In this document: positions 11,038 to 19,265 of the stretch, one piece after another
Numbering within the stretch: the stretch's first letter is position 1
Layout: every line of letters begins with the position of its first letter
From: Gorillibacterium timonense
Lineage (GTDB): Bacteria > Bacillota > Bacilli > Paenibacillales > NBRC-103111
DNA: 64,000 nt
Direction of reading: 5' to 3'
Assembly (NCBI RefSeq): GCF_001457415.1
Contig: NZ_LN881720.1
Location: 1 to 64,000 of the forward strand
Position numbers and translations under genes: made by a program
The notes under the pieces: generated by a model
The model's input: the letters and a program-made list of their open reading frames with translations, nothing else
The model's database searches: none
Told to the model about the DNA's origin: nothing

Positions 11038-11184
11038 GTGAGCAAGAAGCCGAAGGTGGATAAAAATCTACAGAATACGGTCGATGAGCTGGACCGCAAT
11101 CCGGTGAACAGCAAGCACGCCGCCGAGCTCCAGCAGGATCAGGACGACCGCCGCAAGCGCTCGTCTCGGCAAAACTATAACTGA
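11038..11184 (+). CDS. small basic hydrophilic protein, possibly a spore protein (SspO position)
   Basis: A 48-residue lysine-, asparagine- and glutamine-rich protein from GTG 11038 with AAGGGGG 8 bases upstream. It ends RRKRSSRQNYN. The next gene is SspP-like, and in B. subtilis sspO lies directly before sspP, so by position this could be an SspO counterpart. Sequence likeness to SspO is weak (basic C-terminus only), so the name is not assigned. Confidence 0.55.
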   Translation: MSKKPKVDKNLQNTVDELDRNPVNSKHAAELQQDQDDRRKRSSRQNYN

Positions 11185-11207
11185 CGAAGGAATCAGGAGG
11201 GAACAGC

Positions 11208-11369
11208 ATGCCGGTTAATATTCCCCAGCCCGTGAATCCTCCCCAGGACGAGGGAGGGCACAAACCGCAGAAGGAATCCCGTTCCCACGGCGGTCAGGAG
11301 CCTCTGTCCGGTTCGAAGAAGGTCAAGAATCGCAATCACTCCCGACAAAATCACGGAGAGGGAAGTTGA
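11208..11369 (+). CDS. sspP: small acid-soluble spore protein P-like
   Basis: A 53-residue hydrophilic protein with a strong AGGAGGG site 5 bases before ATG. The C-terminal half, EPLSGSKKVKNRNHSRQ, matches the conserved end of B. subtilis SspP (also called CotL), recalled as having PEPL-SGSKKVKNRNHTRQ; the N-terminal half is Pro/Gln-rich and divergent. SspP is a minor protein of the spore core made in the forespore, and its role is not well defined. It follows another small basic protein, mirroring the sspO-sspP pair. A terminator follows at 11482. Confidence 0.8.
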   Translation: MPVNIPQPVNPPQDEGGHKPQKESRSHGGQEPLSGSKKVKNRNHSRQNHGEGS

Positions 11370-11481
11370 AGCGGCGGCGGGCGTAACGCTCCTTCAGCTC
11401 CGCCTGTATGCTTCCAAGCTCGGAGAGCGGCACATCGTTCGTCGCCTGCGAGTCGGCGGGGAAACTGAATAGCCCCGACCA

Positions 11482-11511
11482 AAACCAGTCCTCTTGCAGG
11501 GCTGGTTTTTT
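11482..11511 (+). terminator. terminator after the small spore-protein genes
   Basis: An 11-bp stem AAACCAGTCCT / AGGGCTGGTTT (one G-T pair) with loop CTTGC, followed by TTT. Confidence 0.85.
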
Positions 11512-11664
11512 GCCATGTCAACGGTCTGCGGGTCTGAGCACTCTCCGTCCGGTCCGTCCAGGCATGTCGTGAAAATGATGTCGAAAGAAGGGATTTGAAT
11601 GAATGGGGGAGAACTAGTACCGTCTTACCCTAACAGACACAAGATGAGAAGGAGAGGGCGATTC

Positions 11665-13131
11665 ATGTTTGGAAAACCAATCGGCCGAATTTGCTTGACG
11701 GTCCTTCTTCTAGCCAGCCTCTTGACCGGCGCATCCCTGGCAAGTCCGAGGCAAGCAGAGGCAGCGGCGGGAGTCCGCTATGAGAGCAAGACGGTTATGT
11801 ATAACGGCAAGTCATTTTCACTGCAATATGCGGTCATTGATGTGAAAAATCCTTATCTACGCGTCATGTCGGTTACCGCCAAAGAGGGGATCGGCCATGA
11901 CGAAAGCTTGGCTTCCATCGTCAACCGGACCGGCGCGACGGTAGCGGTCAACGGCACGTTCTTCGACGCATACACAACCAAGGATGCGGAACGCTACCCG
12001 AACGGGCTCCTGCTGAACGAAGGGGAGACGGTCTTTTCCGGCGAAAATCAATCGCTCGTCATTCCGGTCGGCAAAACGCCGGACATCCGCAAGCTGAGCT
12101 TAAAGGTCAAGATCACCCTCACGGATGCTCCCTCTAAGCGATATACGTTCAGCCCCTGGAGCGTGAACCGGTATTACGGAGCGTCCAATCAGGAGCAGTC
12201 GGTACTGTTCACCCGGGCATTTGGCGAGAAGGTTTCGTTTGTCGGGGTGAAGGCGGTCATCAAGGGCGGCAAGATCGTGACCGTCACCGAGGGAACGGCC
12301 ACGATTCCAGCGGACGGGCAAGTGCTGCTCGTTGGCAAGGCGGATATGAACAAACGCAACATTCTGCCCTATGTGAAGGCGGGCAACCTCGTCGATGTTA
12401 CTCATACGGTGCTCGACCTGGAATCCGGCACAACCTACGACACGGAAGACTACGAAGCCGCCGTTGGCGTCGGGCCGAAGCTGGTGACGAACGGGAAGAT
12501 GGACGTCGATCCGGCTCGAGACGGCTTTCAGGACCCGAAGATCACGACCAACGCGGGCGCGCGTAGCTTCGCCGGCATCGACGCCAAGGGACAGCTCGTG
12601 CTGGGCGTCTCCTCTGCTGCCACCATGAAGGACTTGGCAGGTGCTCTCATCAAGCTGGGGCTAACCGATGCCATGAATCTGGATGGCGGGGCCAGCTCCG
12701 GGCTCTATGCCGAAGGAGCCATGAAGCGGACCCCAGGCCGCGAGATCAGCAACGCCATCGTGGTGAAGCGCTATGCGAAGCCGCAGGTACAGGTGTTCCT
12801 GAACGGCAAGATCGTAAATGAAATCTACGGCTATATGGAAAAGGACCTGACGATGGTTCCGCTACGCGGCATCTTCGAACGCCTCGGCGCAACGATGCAG
12901 TGGGATAGCACCGGGCAGGTGCTGACGGTGCAACGGGGGGAGAGTCGGCTTGTGCTGCGGTTAAACAGCCGCCAGGCGATCGTGAACGGACAAGCCGTTC
13001 AGATGGATGCCGCGCCTGTTGTCACCGCCGGACGGACCTATGTTCCTCTGCGCTTTGCTGTTACGGCTCTCGGCGGCAAGGTCGTATGGGACAACAAGCT
13101 GTATCGCGCCTCCATTACCACGCCGCAGTAA
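11665..13131 (+). CDS. secreted phosphodiester glycosidase-like protein with stalk domain
   Basis: A 488-residue exported protein. Seen: signal peptide (hydrophobic to about residue 25, ending near QAEAAA), then an NAGPA-type phosphodiester glycosidase domain (about residues 60-370) with the typical TVAVNGTFFDAYT and LTDAMNLDGGASSGLYAEG blocks, then a C-terminal copper amine oxidase N-terminal-like (stalk) domain of two PLR-containing halves (about 385-485). The domain may cleave sugar phosphodiesters in wall polymers (inference). The start is ATG 11665, preceded by GAAGGAGAGG; the in-frame ATG at 11599 lacks a good site and would spoil the signal peptide. Confidence 0.85.
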   Translation: MFGKPIGRICLTVLLLASLLTGASLASPRQAEAAAGVRYESKTVMYNGKSFSLQYAVIDVKNPYLRVMSVTAKEGIGHDESLASIVNRTGATVAVNGTFFDAYTTKDAERYPNGLLLNEGETVFSGENQSLVIPVGKTPDIRKLSLKVKITLTDAPSKRYTFSPWSVNRYYGASNQEQSVLFTRAFGEKVSFVGVKAVIKGGKIVTVTEGTATIPADGQVLLVGKADMNKRNILPYVKAGNLVDVTHTVLDLESGTTYDTEDYEAAVGVGPKLVTNGKMDVDPARDGFQDPKITTNAGARSFAGIDAKGQLVLGVSSAATMKDLAGALIKLGLTDAMNLDGGASSGLYAEGAMKRTPGREISNAIVVKRYAKPQVQVFLNGKIVNEIYGYMEKDLTMVPLRGIFERLGATMQWDSTGQVLTVQRGESRLVLRLNSRQAIVNGQAVQMDAAPVVTAGRTYVPLRFAVTALGGKVVWDNKLYRASITTPQ

Positions 13132-13210
13132 AAGACGGCGAGCCCAGTGAGCGGCGGCCCAGCACTTTCACGGAGAGGGAAGAGTATAAACCCATGAAGG
13201 TACAGACGCG

Positions 13211-13251
13211 AAAAAGGAAGTCACTGCAAAAAGCGGTGGCCTCCTTTTTTA
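13211..13251 (+). terminator. bidirectional-looking terminator
   Basis: A 17-bp imperfect stem, 13211-13227 with 13233-13249, loop AAAAA, ending in a T run. It lies between two convergent genes and could serve both strands, because the left arm begins with five A. Confidence 0.85.
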
Positions 13252-13319
13252 GCTGCAATTGTACTTTCTTTTCCGATTAAAGCAACAAGGAAATTGATTA
13301 TACTCTATACGCGCCTAGC

Positions 13320-14174
13320 TCACGCAACCGTATTCTTGATGACCGTTTGAAATCCATTTTCTGAGGCCTTATAGATAAGATTCCATATGGAGTCGCTTGC
13401 GGCAGCGCTAAATTCATACCATTGATCCTCGGAAGGATCATGAATCACAACGCTCGGATGATCAGTCGTCCCATCATAAGAACCCCCACCAAATGAAGAA
13501 TAGATATCAAACCGTTGTAGGCTCTTCCCTTTTTCACCCAAAAAATCATATTGTGCGTTCTTATAATACGAACCAGGTTCGCTATAATTAACTCTCCATG
13601 AATAACTCACAGGAGCTTCGATTTGTTTTCCTTTGTTATCGACAAGTAGCTTATAAATGGCCTCTATGTACGCATTCCCATTGATTTGTTGTACGACGCC
13701 GCCCATCGTCATATGGTATTCTTGTTGCAATGCGCCCACTTTCGTGCCATCTATGACCAATGGGGCAGTATGGATCGTTACCGTGGAGTTGCTGTAATCC
13801 ACCGTGCAGCCAAACGTCTCAGCAATAAAGCGAAGAGGAACGAATAGGCGATTCTTCTTGACATAAGGCTTTACATCCATCAGGATCGACTCACCGTTCT
13901 TCACGGCAATGCTGCTATTTGGCTTCACCGTTACTTTCATGTTGTGTTTGGTTAGGGTTACTTCCGAATCCGAATGGGCCCAGTCCACCCTAGCCCCCAG
14001 ATTCTCACTGATGATCCGTATTGGCACCATGGTGCGATTGTTTTTGGTTTCGGGTTTCACATCGGAAGCGATCGCGACTCCGTCGATCTCGATTTGCTTG
14101 GTTGCTGCATAGGCAGGGGACGATACCAGGATTAGCATGATGGTAAGAATGATACTTGATAATGCCTTCTTCAT
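13320..14174 (-). CDS. secreted stalk-domain (copper amine oxidase N-terminal-like) protein
   Basis: A 284-residue exported protein. Signal peptide MKKALSSIILTIMLILVSSPAYA, then the two-part stalk domain (residues about 30-140), with the diagnostic MVPIRIISENLGA and FVPLRFIAETFGC blocks. The C-terminal half (about 145-284) has no family I recognise. The domain is abundant in Paenibacillus cell-surface proteins, function uncertain. ATG 14174 has AGGAAGGAGC upstream. The gene is more AT-rich than its neighbours. Confidence 0.8.
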   Translation of the reverse strand: MKKALSSIILTIMLILVSSPAYAATKQIEIDGVAIASDVKPETKNNRTMVPIRIISENLGARVDWAHSDSEVTLTKHNMKVTVKPNSSIAVKNGESILMDVKPYVKKNRLFVPLRFIAETFGCTVDYSNSTVTIHTAPLVIDGTKVGALQQEYHMTMGGVVQQINGNAYIEAIYKLLVDNKGKQIEAPVSYSWRVNYSEPGSYYKNAQYDFLGEKGKSLQRFDIYSSFGGGSYDGTTDHPSVVIHDPSEDQWYEFSAAASDSIWNLIYKASENGFQTVIKNTVA

Positions 14175-14440
14175 TTTTTTGCTCCTTCCTAGCGAGATAG
14201 AGGCGATTACTTGCTACAACCGTTAAGGCCTGTAACCAATAGGTGTTCTGAACATCTATAATGGGACTCGAACTTGATCTTACAATTGAAAGGGTACTCC
14301 TCTCTACCGTTAAACGCGTAATGCTTGTTTTTGTTACAATTAAATTCAAATGAAAATAAATAATTCCTTTTTATCATGGTGTAACCTTACCTTTTATGAA
14401 AAAGGTTCTTATCAAACCCACCCTGAAGCGAGAACGTTGA

Positions 14441-15052
14441 ATGAAGTGCAGGGATGAGACCGGAAGCCTGCGTCCATACAGGCGAGAGGGGGAGAGAGAG
14501 ATCGAAGACGAAGCGATTGTGGCAGCGGTCCTCGAGGGGCGGACGGAATGCTTCCGCCTGCTGGTGGAGCGCTACCGCATATACCTCTATCACGTCGCGC
14601 TCTCCGTCGTCCGCAATCCGAAGGATGCGGAGGATGTGACGCAGGAGGCCTTCCTGAAAATCTACTCGGCTCTCCCTGGTTATCGCAAGCAGGGCTTCAA
14701 GACGTGGATCACCCGGATTGCCACCAACAAGGCGATCGACCACGCCCGGAAAATGCGGCGCCGCAAAGAACAGCCGGACGATGAGATCGAGTTAATGGAA
14801 GGCAATGCCGGACCGCCGCTTCCTTCACAGGAAGAGCGCATGCTTGACAAGGAGAAACGGGAGCTGCTTCACGAACGGATTCGGGAAATGCCGAAAAATT
14901 ACCGAGATGTGGTGCTGGCTTATTACTTTGAAGAGAAGAGCTATCAGGAAATTGCCGCTATGCAGAATGTCGAGATGAAGACGGTGGAATCGAAGCTGTA
15001 CCGGGCTCGGCAGTGGATCCGCCGGCATTGGAAGGAGGAGGATTTTCGTTGA
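14441..15052 (+). CDS. ECF-type RNA polymerase sigma factor
   Basis: A 203-residue sigma-70 family factor of the extracytoplasmic type. Seen: region 2 (RNPKDAEDVTQEAFLKIYSALPGYR, then FKTWITRIATNKAIDHARK) and region 4 (LPSQEERM... then YFEEKSYQEIAAMQNVEMKTVESKLYRARQWIR). The annotated ATG at 14441 has no ribosome site; a purine-rich GAGGGGGAG run lies before an in-frame ATC at 14501, where homology starts, so the true start is uncertain. Its TGA overlaps the ATG of the anti-sigma gene by one base. A GTAACC motif at about 14381 may be an autoregulated -35. Confidence 0.88.
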   Translation: MKCRDETGSLRPYRREGEREIEDEAIVAAVLEGRTECFRLLVERYRIYLYHVALSVVRNPKDAEDVTQEAFLKIYSALPGYRKQGFKTWITRIATNKAIDHARKMRRRKEQPDDEIELMEGNAGPPLPSQEERMLDKEKRELLHERIREMPKNYRDVVLAYYFEEKSYQEIAAMQNVEMKTVESKLYRARQWIRRHWKEEDFR

Positions 15053-15561
15053 TGCATTACTCGCGTGATACCTGGAGGAGCTACCAGGAAGACTTGCTGC
15101 CGGAGCAAGAGCGGCTGCGCATGGAGGACCATCTGGAAAGCTGCGATCATTGTCTGGCGATCTATCTCGAAGCCCTTCACCCTACCCTTGTACAAATGGC
15201 TGATCAGGGCGAGTCTTCCGTCGATTTCGTGAAGATGACTTCATCCATTATGGAGTCGGTTCAGCGGCTTCAGCCGCTGGAAGCAGCGGATGCCGAGCCG
15301 GAGCTTGTCGCCTCCCGTCCCCGGACGAAGGAGAGGTGGTACGAGCGCAAGCTGTTCCATTATGCGGTGGCGGCTGCCATGACGATGGCGATCATCTCGA
15401 CCGGTGTACTGGAAGAGGTAAGCCGCCATTTGAATCAGGTCGAAAGCTCCCTCTCCACGCGGCAGGAGAAGACGGTATCCGGTCAACTGATGGAGAGAAC
15501 GGCCGATCTCCTCAATTCGATTCAGCCGACAGAAAATGGAGGAACCAAGCGTGTACCCTAA
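15052..15561 (+). CDS. anti-sigma factor, zinc-finger type, membrane-anchored
   Basis: A 169-residue protein with an N-terminal His27-x3-Cys31-x2-Cys34 zinc motif (ZAS type) and one transmembrane helix (YAVAAAMTMAIISTGVLEEV, about residues 103-125). Such proteins hold the cognate sigma factor inactive at the membrane. It overlaps the sigma gene stop by one base (TGATG) and has a strong AAGGAGGAGGA site. The membrane protein gene downstream begins inside it. The activating signal is unknown. Confidence 0.87.
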   Translation: MHYSRDTWRSYQEDLLPEQERLRMEDHLESCDHCLAIYLEALHPTLVQMADQGESSVDFVKMTSSIMESVQRLQPLEAADAEPELVASRPRTKERWYERKLFHYAVAAAMTMAIISTGVLEEVSRHLNQVESSLSTRQEKTVSGQLMERTADLLNSIQPTENGGTKRVP

Positions 15562-16714
15562 TCCCATTTTGGCCTTCCTGTTCTCGTTCATACCGGGACT
15601 CGGCCATTACTATCTGAACCGGAAAGGTCGCGCCTTTCTGTATGCGACCGGTTTTTTCGGAGCCGTCTGTCTGGCCGTTCTGTGCGGCTTGTACGATGTG
15701 GACGATTTGGCGGTGATGCTTTCCCTGGTGGCACTCGGCATCTGGGGCATCAATCTGCTGGACGCTCTGTTATACCTCTTGTCTCCGCGGCGGAACGGGG
15801 GCAATGGGCAAGCCGGCGGTTATCCGCCACCGCCGCCGCAGGCCTATCCGCCGGGATATGGCGCGGATGCCCGCTACGCAACCGATAACCGTTATGCCTC
15901 CGGGTATGGGGATCGTCCTGTTCCTCCACACAGCCCGGAGCAAGCGCAGAATGAACGCTTTTACACGATCTTGCTATCGTTTGTTCCCGGGCTTGGCCAT
16001 TTTCAGCTCGGTCTCATGCAGCGAGGCCTGACCTTCCTGGTGTCGTTCTTCGGCTTGTTCGCTCTGGTCGCCTTTGTGACGTTCACTACGCGAGTCGAAG
16101 GGTTCTTAACCTTCCTCTTGGCTCTGCCGATCATTTGGCTCTACGGGATGTTCGACGCCGTGCAGCTGGTCACGCGCAAGCAGCGCGGAGAAGTGGTGGA
16201 AGACCGTTCGCTCTTCGAGGACCTGGAGATGGGCCGCGAGGAGGGGAAGCGCAGCCGCATGGTGGCCACTCTGCTGTCCATTCTCCCGGGTGCGGGGCAC
16301 ATGTACCTCGGCCTGCAGATGCGGGGCATTCAGCTGATGGCCGGATTCCTGATCTCCATCTACGTGATGGATACCTTGCACATCTCGCTGTTCCTGTTCC
16401 TCATCCCGCTGATCTGGTTCTATGCGCTCTTTGACGCGTTCCAGACGATCTCCAAATACGGCCGTGAGCCGCTCAGGGATAAACCGATCATCGAAGGGCT
16501 GATGACGCATCAAAAATGGTTCGGTGCCATTCTGCTAGCTCTCGGGATCTACTATCTGTTTCAATACATCGGGCTCGATCTGGTGGACCGGCTGATCGGC
16601 GACCGCCGCTTCTCGATCTGGTTCTATCGGTATTTTCAGTCGTTCGTCGTATCGCTTCTGCTGGTCGCAGGCGGCATCAAGCTGCTGATCGGCGAGCGGA
16701 AGGGAAAGAAGTAG
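15551..16714 (+). CDS. multi-pass membrane protein with three PGxGH repeats
   Basis: A 387-residue membrane protein of unknown function. It contains three copies of a module opening with P-G-[LA]-G-H-x-x-L (residues 15-22, 146-153, 246-253), each followed by hydrophobic helices and a DA-containing turn (DALLYLL, FDAVQLV, FDAFQTI), resembling TM2-type modules. A Gly/Pro/Tyr-rich linker (about 82-130) separates copies 1 and 2. The start is GTG 15551, 7 bases after GGAGGA, overlapping the anti-sigma stop; the earlier in-frame ATG 15536 has no ribosome site. Being coupled to sigma and anti-sigma, it may be part of the sensing unit (inference). Confidence 0.8.
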   Translation: MYPNPILAFLFSFIPGLGHYYLNRKGRAFLYATGFFGAVCLAVLCGLYDVDDLAVMLSLVALGIWGINLLDALLYLLSPRRNGGNGQAGGYPPPPPQAYPPGYGADARYATDNRYASGYGDRPVPPHSPEQAQNERFYTILLSFVPGLGHFQLGLMQRGLTFLVSFFGLFALVAFVTFTTRVEGFLTFLLALPIIWLYGMFDAVQLVTRKQRGEVVEDRSLFEDLEMGREEGKRSRMVATLLSILPGAGHMYLGLQMRGIQLMAGFLISIYVMDTLHISLFLFLIPLIWFYALFDAFQTISKYGREPLRDKPIIEGLMTHQKWFGAILLALGIYYLFQYIGLDLVDRLIGDRRFSIWFYRYFQSFVVSLLLVAGGIKLLIGERKGKK

Positions 16715-16872
16715 CTGGTGCGCCTTCAACTCGAAAGGTATGGTTCCGCACCCTTTCCATGCTCCATTGACGCGGAAACGTAACGACACAATTAGGATTG
16801 AAAGTGTACGGGAGCTCGACAGCCCAGCCGATCGACTCCGTTATGCTCCACGTGGAACATCTTGTCCCGTCA

Positions 16873-16920
16873 AAAAAGACACATTCCGATCTGCGCGAAG
16901 CAGACGAAATGTGTCTTTTT
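16873..16920. terminator. bidirectional terminator between convergent genes
   Basis: A perfect 13-bp outer stem AAAAAGACACATT (16873-16885) / AATGTGTCTTTTT (16908-16920), with an inner TCTGC/GCAGA stem. A and T runs on both flanks serve both strands. Confidence 0.92.
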
Positions 16921-16944
16921 GTACGGGTTACGGCAGGTCGGCGG

Positions 16945-17736
16945 TTAACGGGAAAGAAAGGAAAGTATTCCCTCCGCGAGCGGGTCCGGTGTCTCCAGCA
17001 TGCTCATGTGGCCTGCCTCTTCCAGCTCTACGCAGGTGATGGACGCGCGCCGGACGGAGAAGGTTTTCTCCACGGGTACGATCCCGTCTCTCAAGCCCGC
17101 CACAAGAAGAACAGGCAGCCCGGTCTCTGCGAGCACCGAGTTGCGGTCTGGACGGCGTTTCATGCCTTCCTGGGTGGCGGCGGCTCCGGCGGCGGAGGTG
17201 CCTCGACCGATCCGCTTGGCCTCCTCCACCGCCTCCGGCATGCTGGTGAGATGCTCCGGAGCGAAGAGTTTCGGCACAAGCCCGTCAACAAAGGCGGTGA
17301 TGCCTTCCGAGCGGATGGTGGCGATGCCCTTGTCCCGACCAGCGCGGCTTTCCTCGGTATCGGGATAGGCGGTGGAGTGGATGAGGCCGAAGCCGGACAG
17401 GAGCTCGCCGTACCGTTCCGCCAAAGCAAGGGCGATGTAGCCGCCCAAGGAATGGCCGAGCACGATCGGACGGTCCAGATCGAGCGCCTGAATTAAAGCC
17501 GCGATATCGTCGGCATTCGCTTCCATCGAATAGACCGCTTCCTCCGGCGCTTCCGATTCACCGTGACCGCGAAGGTCAGGCGCGATGACGCGGCAGTGCC
17601 CGGCAAGGAGCGGAATCACCTTCTGCCAGTAAAGGGAACTTCCACAAAATCCGTGCAGCAGGAGGAGCGGCTTTCCCGCTCCGTGGTCTTCATACGCCAG
17701 TGTAATGCCGTTCGCTTCAACTCTCTTCTTGGGCAT
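16945..17736 (-). CDS. alpha/beta hydrolase
   Basis: A 263-residue cytoplasmic hydrolase. Seen: oxyanion-loop motif HGFCGSSLYW, DLRGHGESEAPEE, nucleophile elbow GHSLGG with Ser96, and a catalytic His near the C-terminus (EAGHMSMLETP). It may act as an esterase or similar; the substrate cannot be read. It starts at ATG 17736 with AGAAAGGATGG-type purines upstream and overlaps the end of the oxidoreductase gene by 20 bases, so the two form an operon. Confidence 0.85.
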   Translation of the reverse strand: MPKKRVEANGITLAYEDHGAGKPLLLLHGFCGSSLYWQKVIPLLAGHCRVIAPDLRGHGESEAPEEAVYSMEANADDIAALIQALDLDRPIVLGHSLGGYIALALAERYGELLSGFGLIHSTAYPDTEESRAGRDKGIATIRSEGITAFVDGLVPKLFAPEHLTSMPEAVEEAKRIGRGTSAAGAAATQEGMKRRPDRNSVLAETGLPVLLVAGLRDGIVPVEKTFSVRRASITCVELEEAGHMSMLETPDPLAEGILSFLSR

Positions 17737-18724
17737 CCTCTCTCCATCCTTTCTCCTCCAGGCGGACCGGCTTGCCGGTACGGGCGGACCAATTGGCGGC
17801 GAGCGTCAGTTCGAAGGTCTTCAGGGCATCGGCGTAGTCCGACCGGATGAGGGAGCGGTCCCCGGTGCGGAGCGCGTGGATGAACGCTTCATTTTCTTTG
17901 CGGAAGGCTTGGCCGTCGTAACGCAGCTCGGTCTTTCGGCCCTCCTCCAGTACGGTCATGGAGGAGTCGCGGAGCTCGATGACGCCTTTGTCCGTATACA
18001 CATCGAGTCCGGTCTTGTGATAATGCGGCAGAAGGCAGGTGTTGGAGACGGTCGCTACTGCTCCACTCGCCAGCTTGAAGGTGACGGAGCCGACATCGTA
18101 GACGGTCGTTCTCGGTACCCGCTCATGCATGACACGCTGGCTGTATGCCGCGTATACTTCCGTCACTTCGCCGCACAGATCTCGCAGGAGGTCGACGATG
18201 TGGGTCGTCTGCTCCACGAATTGACCGCCGGAGCGGTCGTAGTTGATCCACCATTCGGCGCGCGGCATGGTGCCCATCCAATAGCCGTTCACGAGGCCGA
18301 TGGCCGTGTTCGCCAGCTCGGAGCGGGCTGCGGCTACCGAGTCGAGGTATCTCCAATGATAGGCGACGGAGGTGAGAAGTCCGGCGGCTTCCACCTTCGC
18401 CGCAATCCGGGCGGGCAGATCCCACGAAGCGGCGAGCGGCTTTTCCACCAAGAAGGGGATGCGGCGATCCACCAGCAGCTCCTCCAGCCCTTCATGGGCA
18501 TCCGGAGGAACACAGATATAGACGGCGTCGAGAGGGCCTGCGTCCAGCATGTCCGTGACATGGGCATAAGCTTTGGCGTTCGGCCATCGCCCCGCAGCCT
18601 GTACAGCATTGTCAAAGTTTCCGCTGACGAAGCCGGTAACCTCCACATCGTTCATGCGGGAGAGCTGATCCTGATGAGCGCGGGAGATTCCGCCGGTGCC
18701 GACAAATCCAATACGAAGAGACAT
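17717..18724 (-). CDS. Gfo/Idh/MocA family oxidoreductase
   Basis: A 335-residue NAD(P)-dependent dehydrogenase, probably acting on a sugar or inositol derivative. Seen: nucleotide-binding GFVGTGGISRAH at residues 6-17 and the family's VEKPLA motif carrying the catalytic Lys, then the C-terminal alpha/beta domain with HIVDLLRDLCGE. The start is ATG 18724, with AAAGGAGC 7 bases upstream; the in-frame extension to 18958 is not supported. It is first in an operon with the hydrolase. Confidence 0.88.
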   Translation of the reverse strand: MSLRIGFVGTGGISRAHQDQLSRMNDVEVTGFVSGNFDNAVQAAGRWPNAKAYAHVTDMLDAGPLDAVYICVPPDAHEGLEELLVDRRIPFLVEKPLAASWDLPARIAAKVEAAGLLTSVAYHWRYLDSVAAARSELANTAIGLVNGYWMGTMPRAEWWINYDRSGGQFVEQTTHIVDLLRDLCGEVTEVYAAYSQRVMHERVPRTTVYDVGSVTFKLASGAVATVSNTCLLPHYHKTGLDVYTDKGVIELRDSSMTVLEEGRKTELRYDGQAFRKENEAFIHALRTGDRSLIRSDYADALKTFELTLAANWSARTGKPVRLEEKGWREDAQEES

Positions 18725-19265
18725 GGGCAAGCTCCTTTTCAAGTGGTTATGGGCTGGGAGGAGAGCATGTAGAAATCGTGAAGAAATGCCTTTGAATTCA
18801 AGTGATACATCTGGACGCGGCCGACTTGTTCGCCCAAAAGGGATGCGATATAGGTAACTCGGCTTGGATGATGCGTCCGGTTGAAATAGTCGAAAGGCTT
18901 GAGCGCAACAGGCCACCAGAAAAGTCAACATCTTGAGGGCCACAATTGGACAGAACAACCACGCCTTTTCAGGAAGACTCCACCAAAATTATAGCATGAA
19001 TGAAATCCCAAATCATTTTATGGACTGCGCTTACGTCGTCCGCCTCCGCGATAAAGGTCTCGCCGTTCTGAGTGACTTTCCATATATCCGATCACGTGGT
19101 CGCCGCGCCGGGCCATGAAGTAGCGGGACTTCAAGGTGGCAGGTAAGGGGTCGAGATCGGTTAGCTGCAGGGATGGGCGAGCCTGGAATCCGGGAATGAC
19201 GTTTCACCCATTGGGTGGTATACTGGTCAAAAATTGGTCAAAACAAAAGGCAGGGAGTGCTGGTA
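18725..19265. other. gene-free interval of about 540 bases
   Basis: It holds promoter signals but no supported gene. On the plus strand the aminotransferase gene is preceded by TATACT (19219-19224), a likely -10, overlapped by a direct repeat TGGTCAAAA (19224-19232 and 19235-19243, spacing 11), which would suit an operator. No terminator or structured RNA was recognised in the rest. Confidence 0.5.

Noticed and set aside
16740..17496. Plus-strand frames opposite the alpha/beta hydrolase
   Set aside because: Antisense shadows over a strong terminator and a well-defined minus-strand gene.
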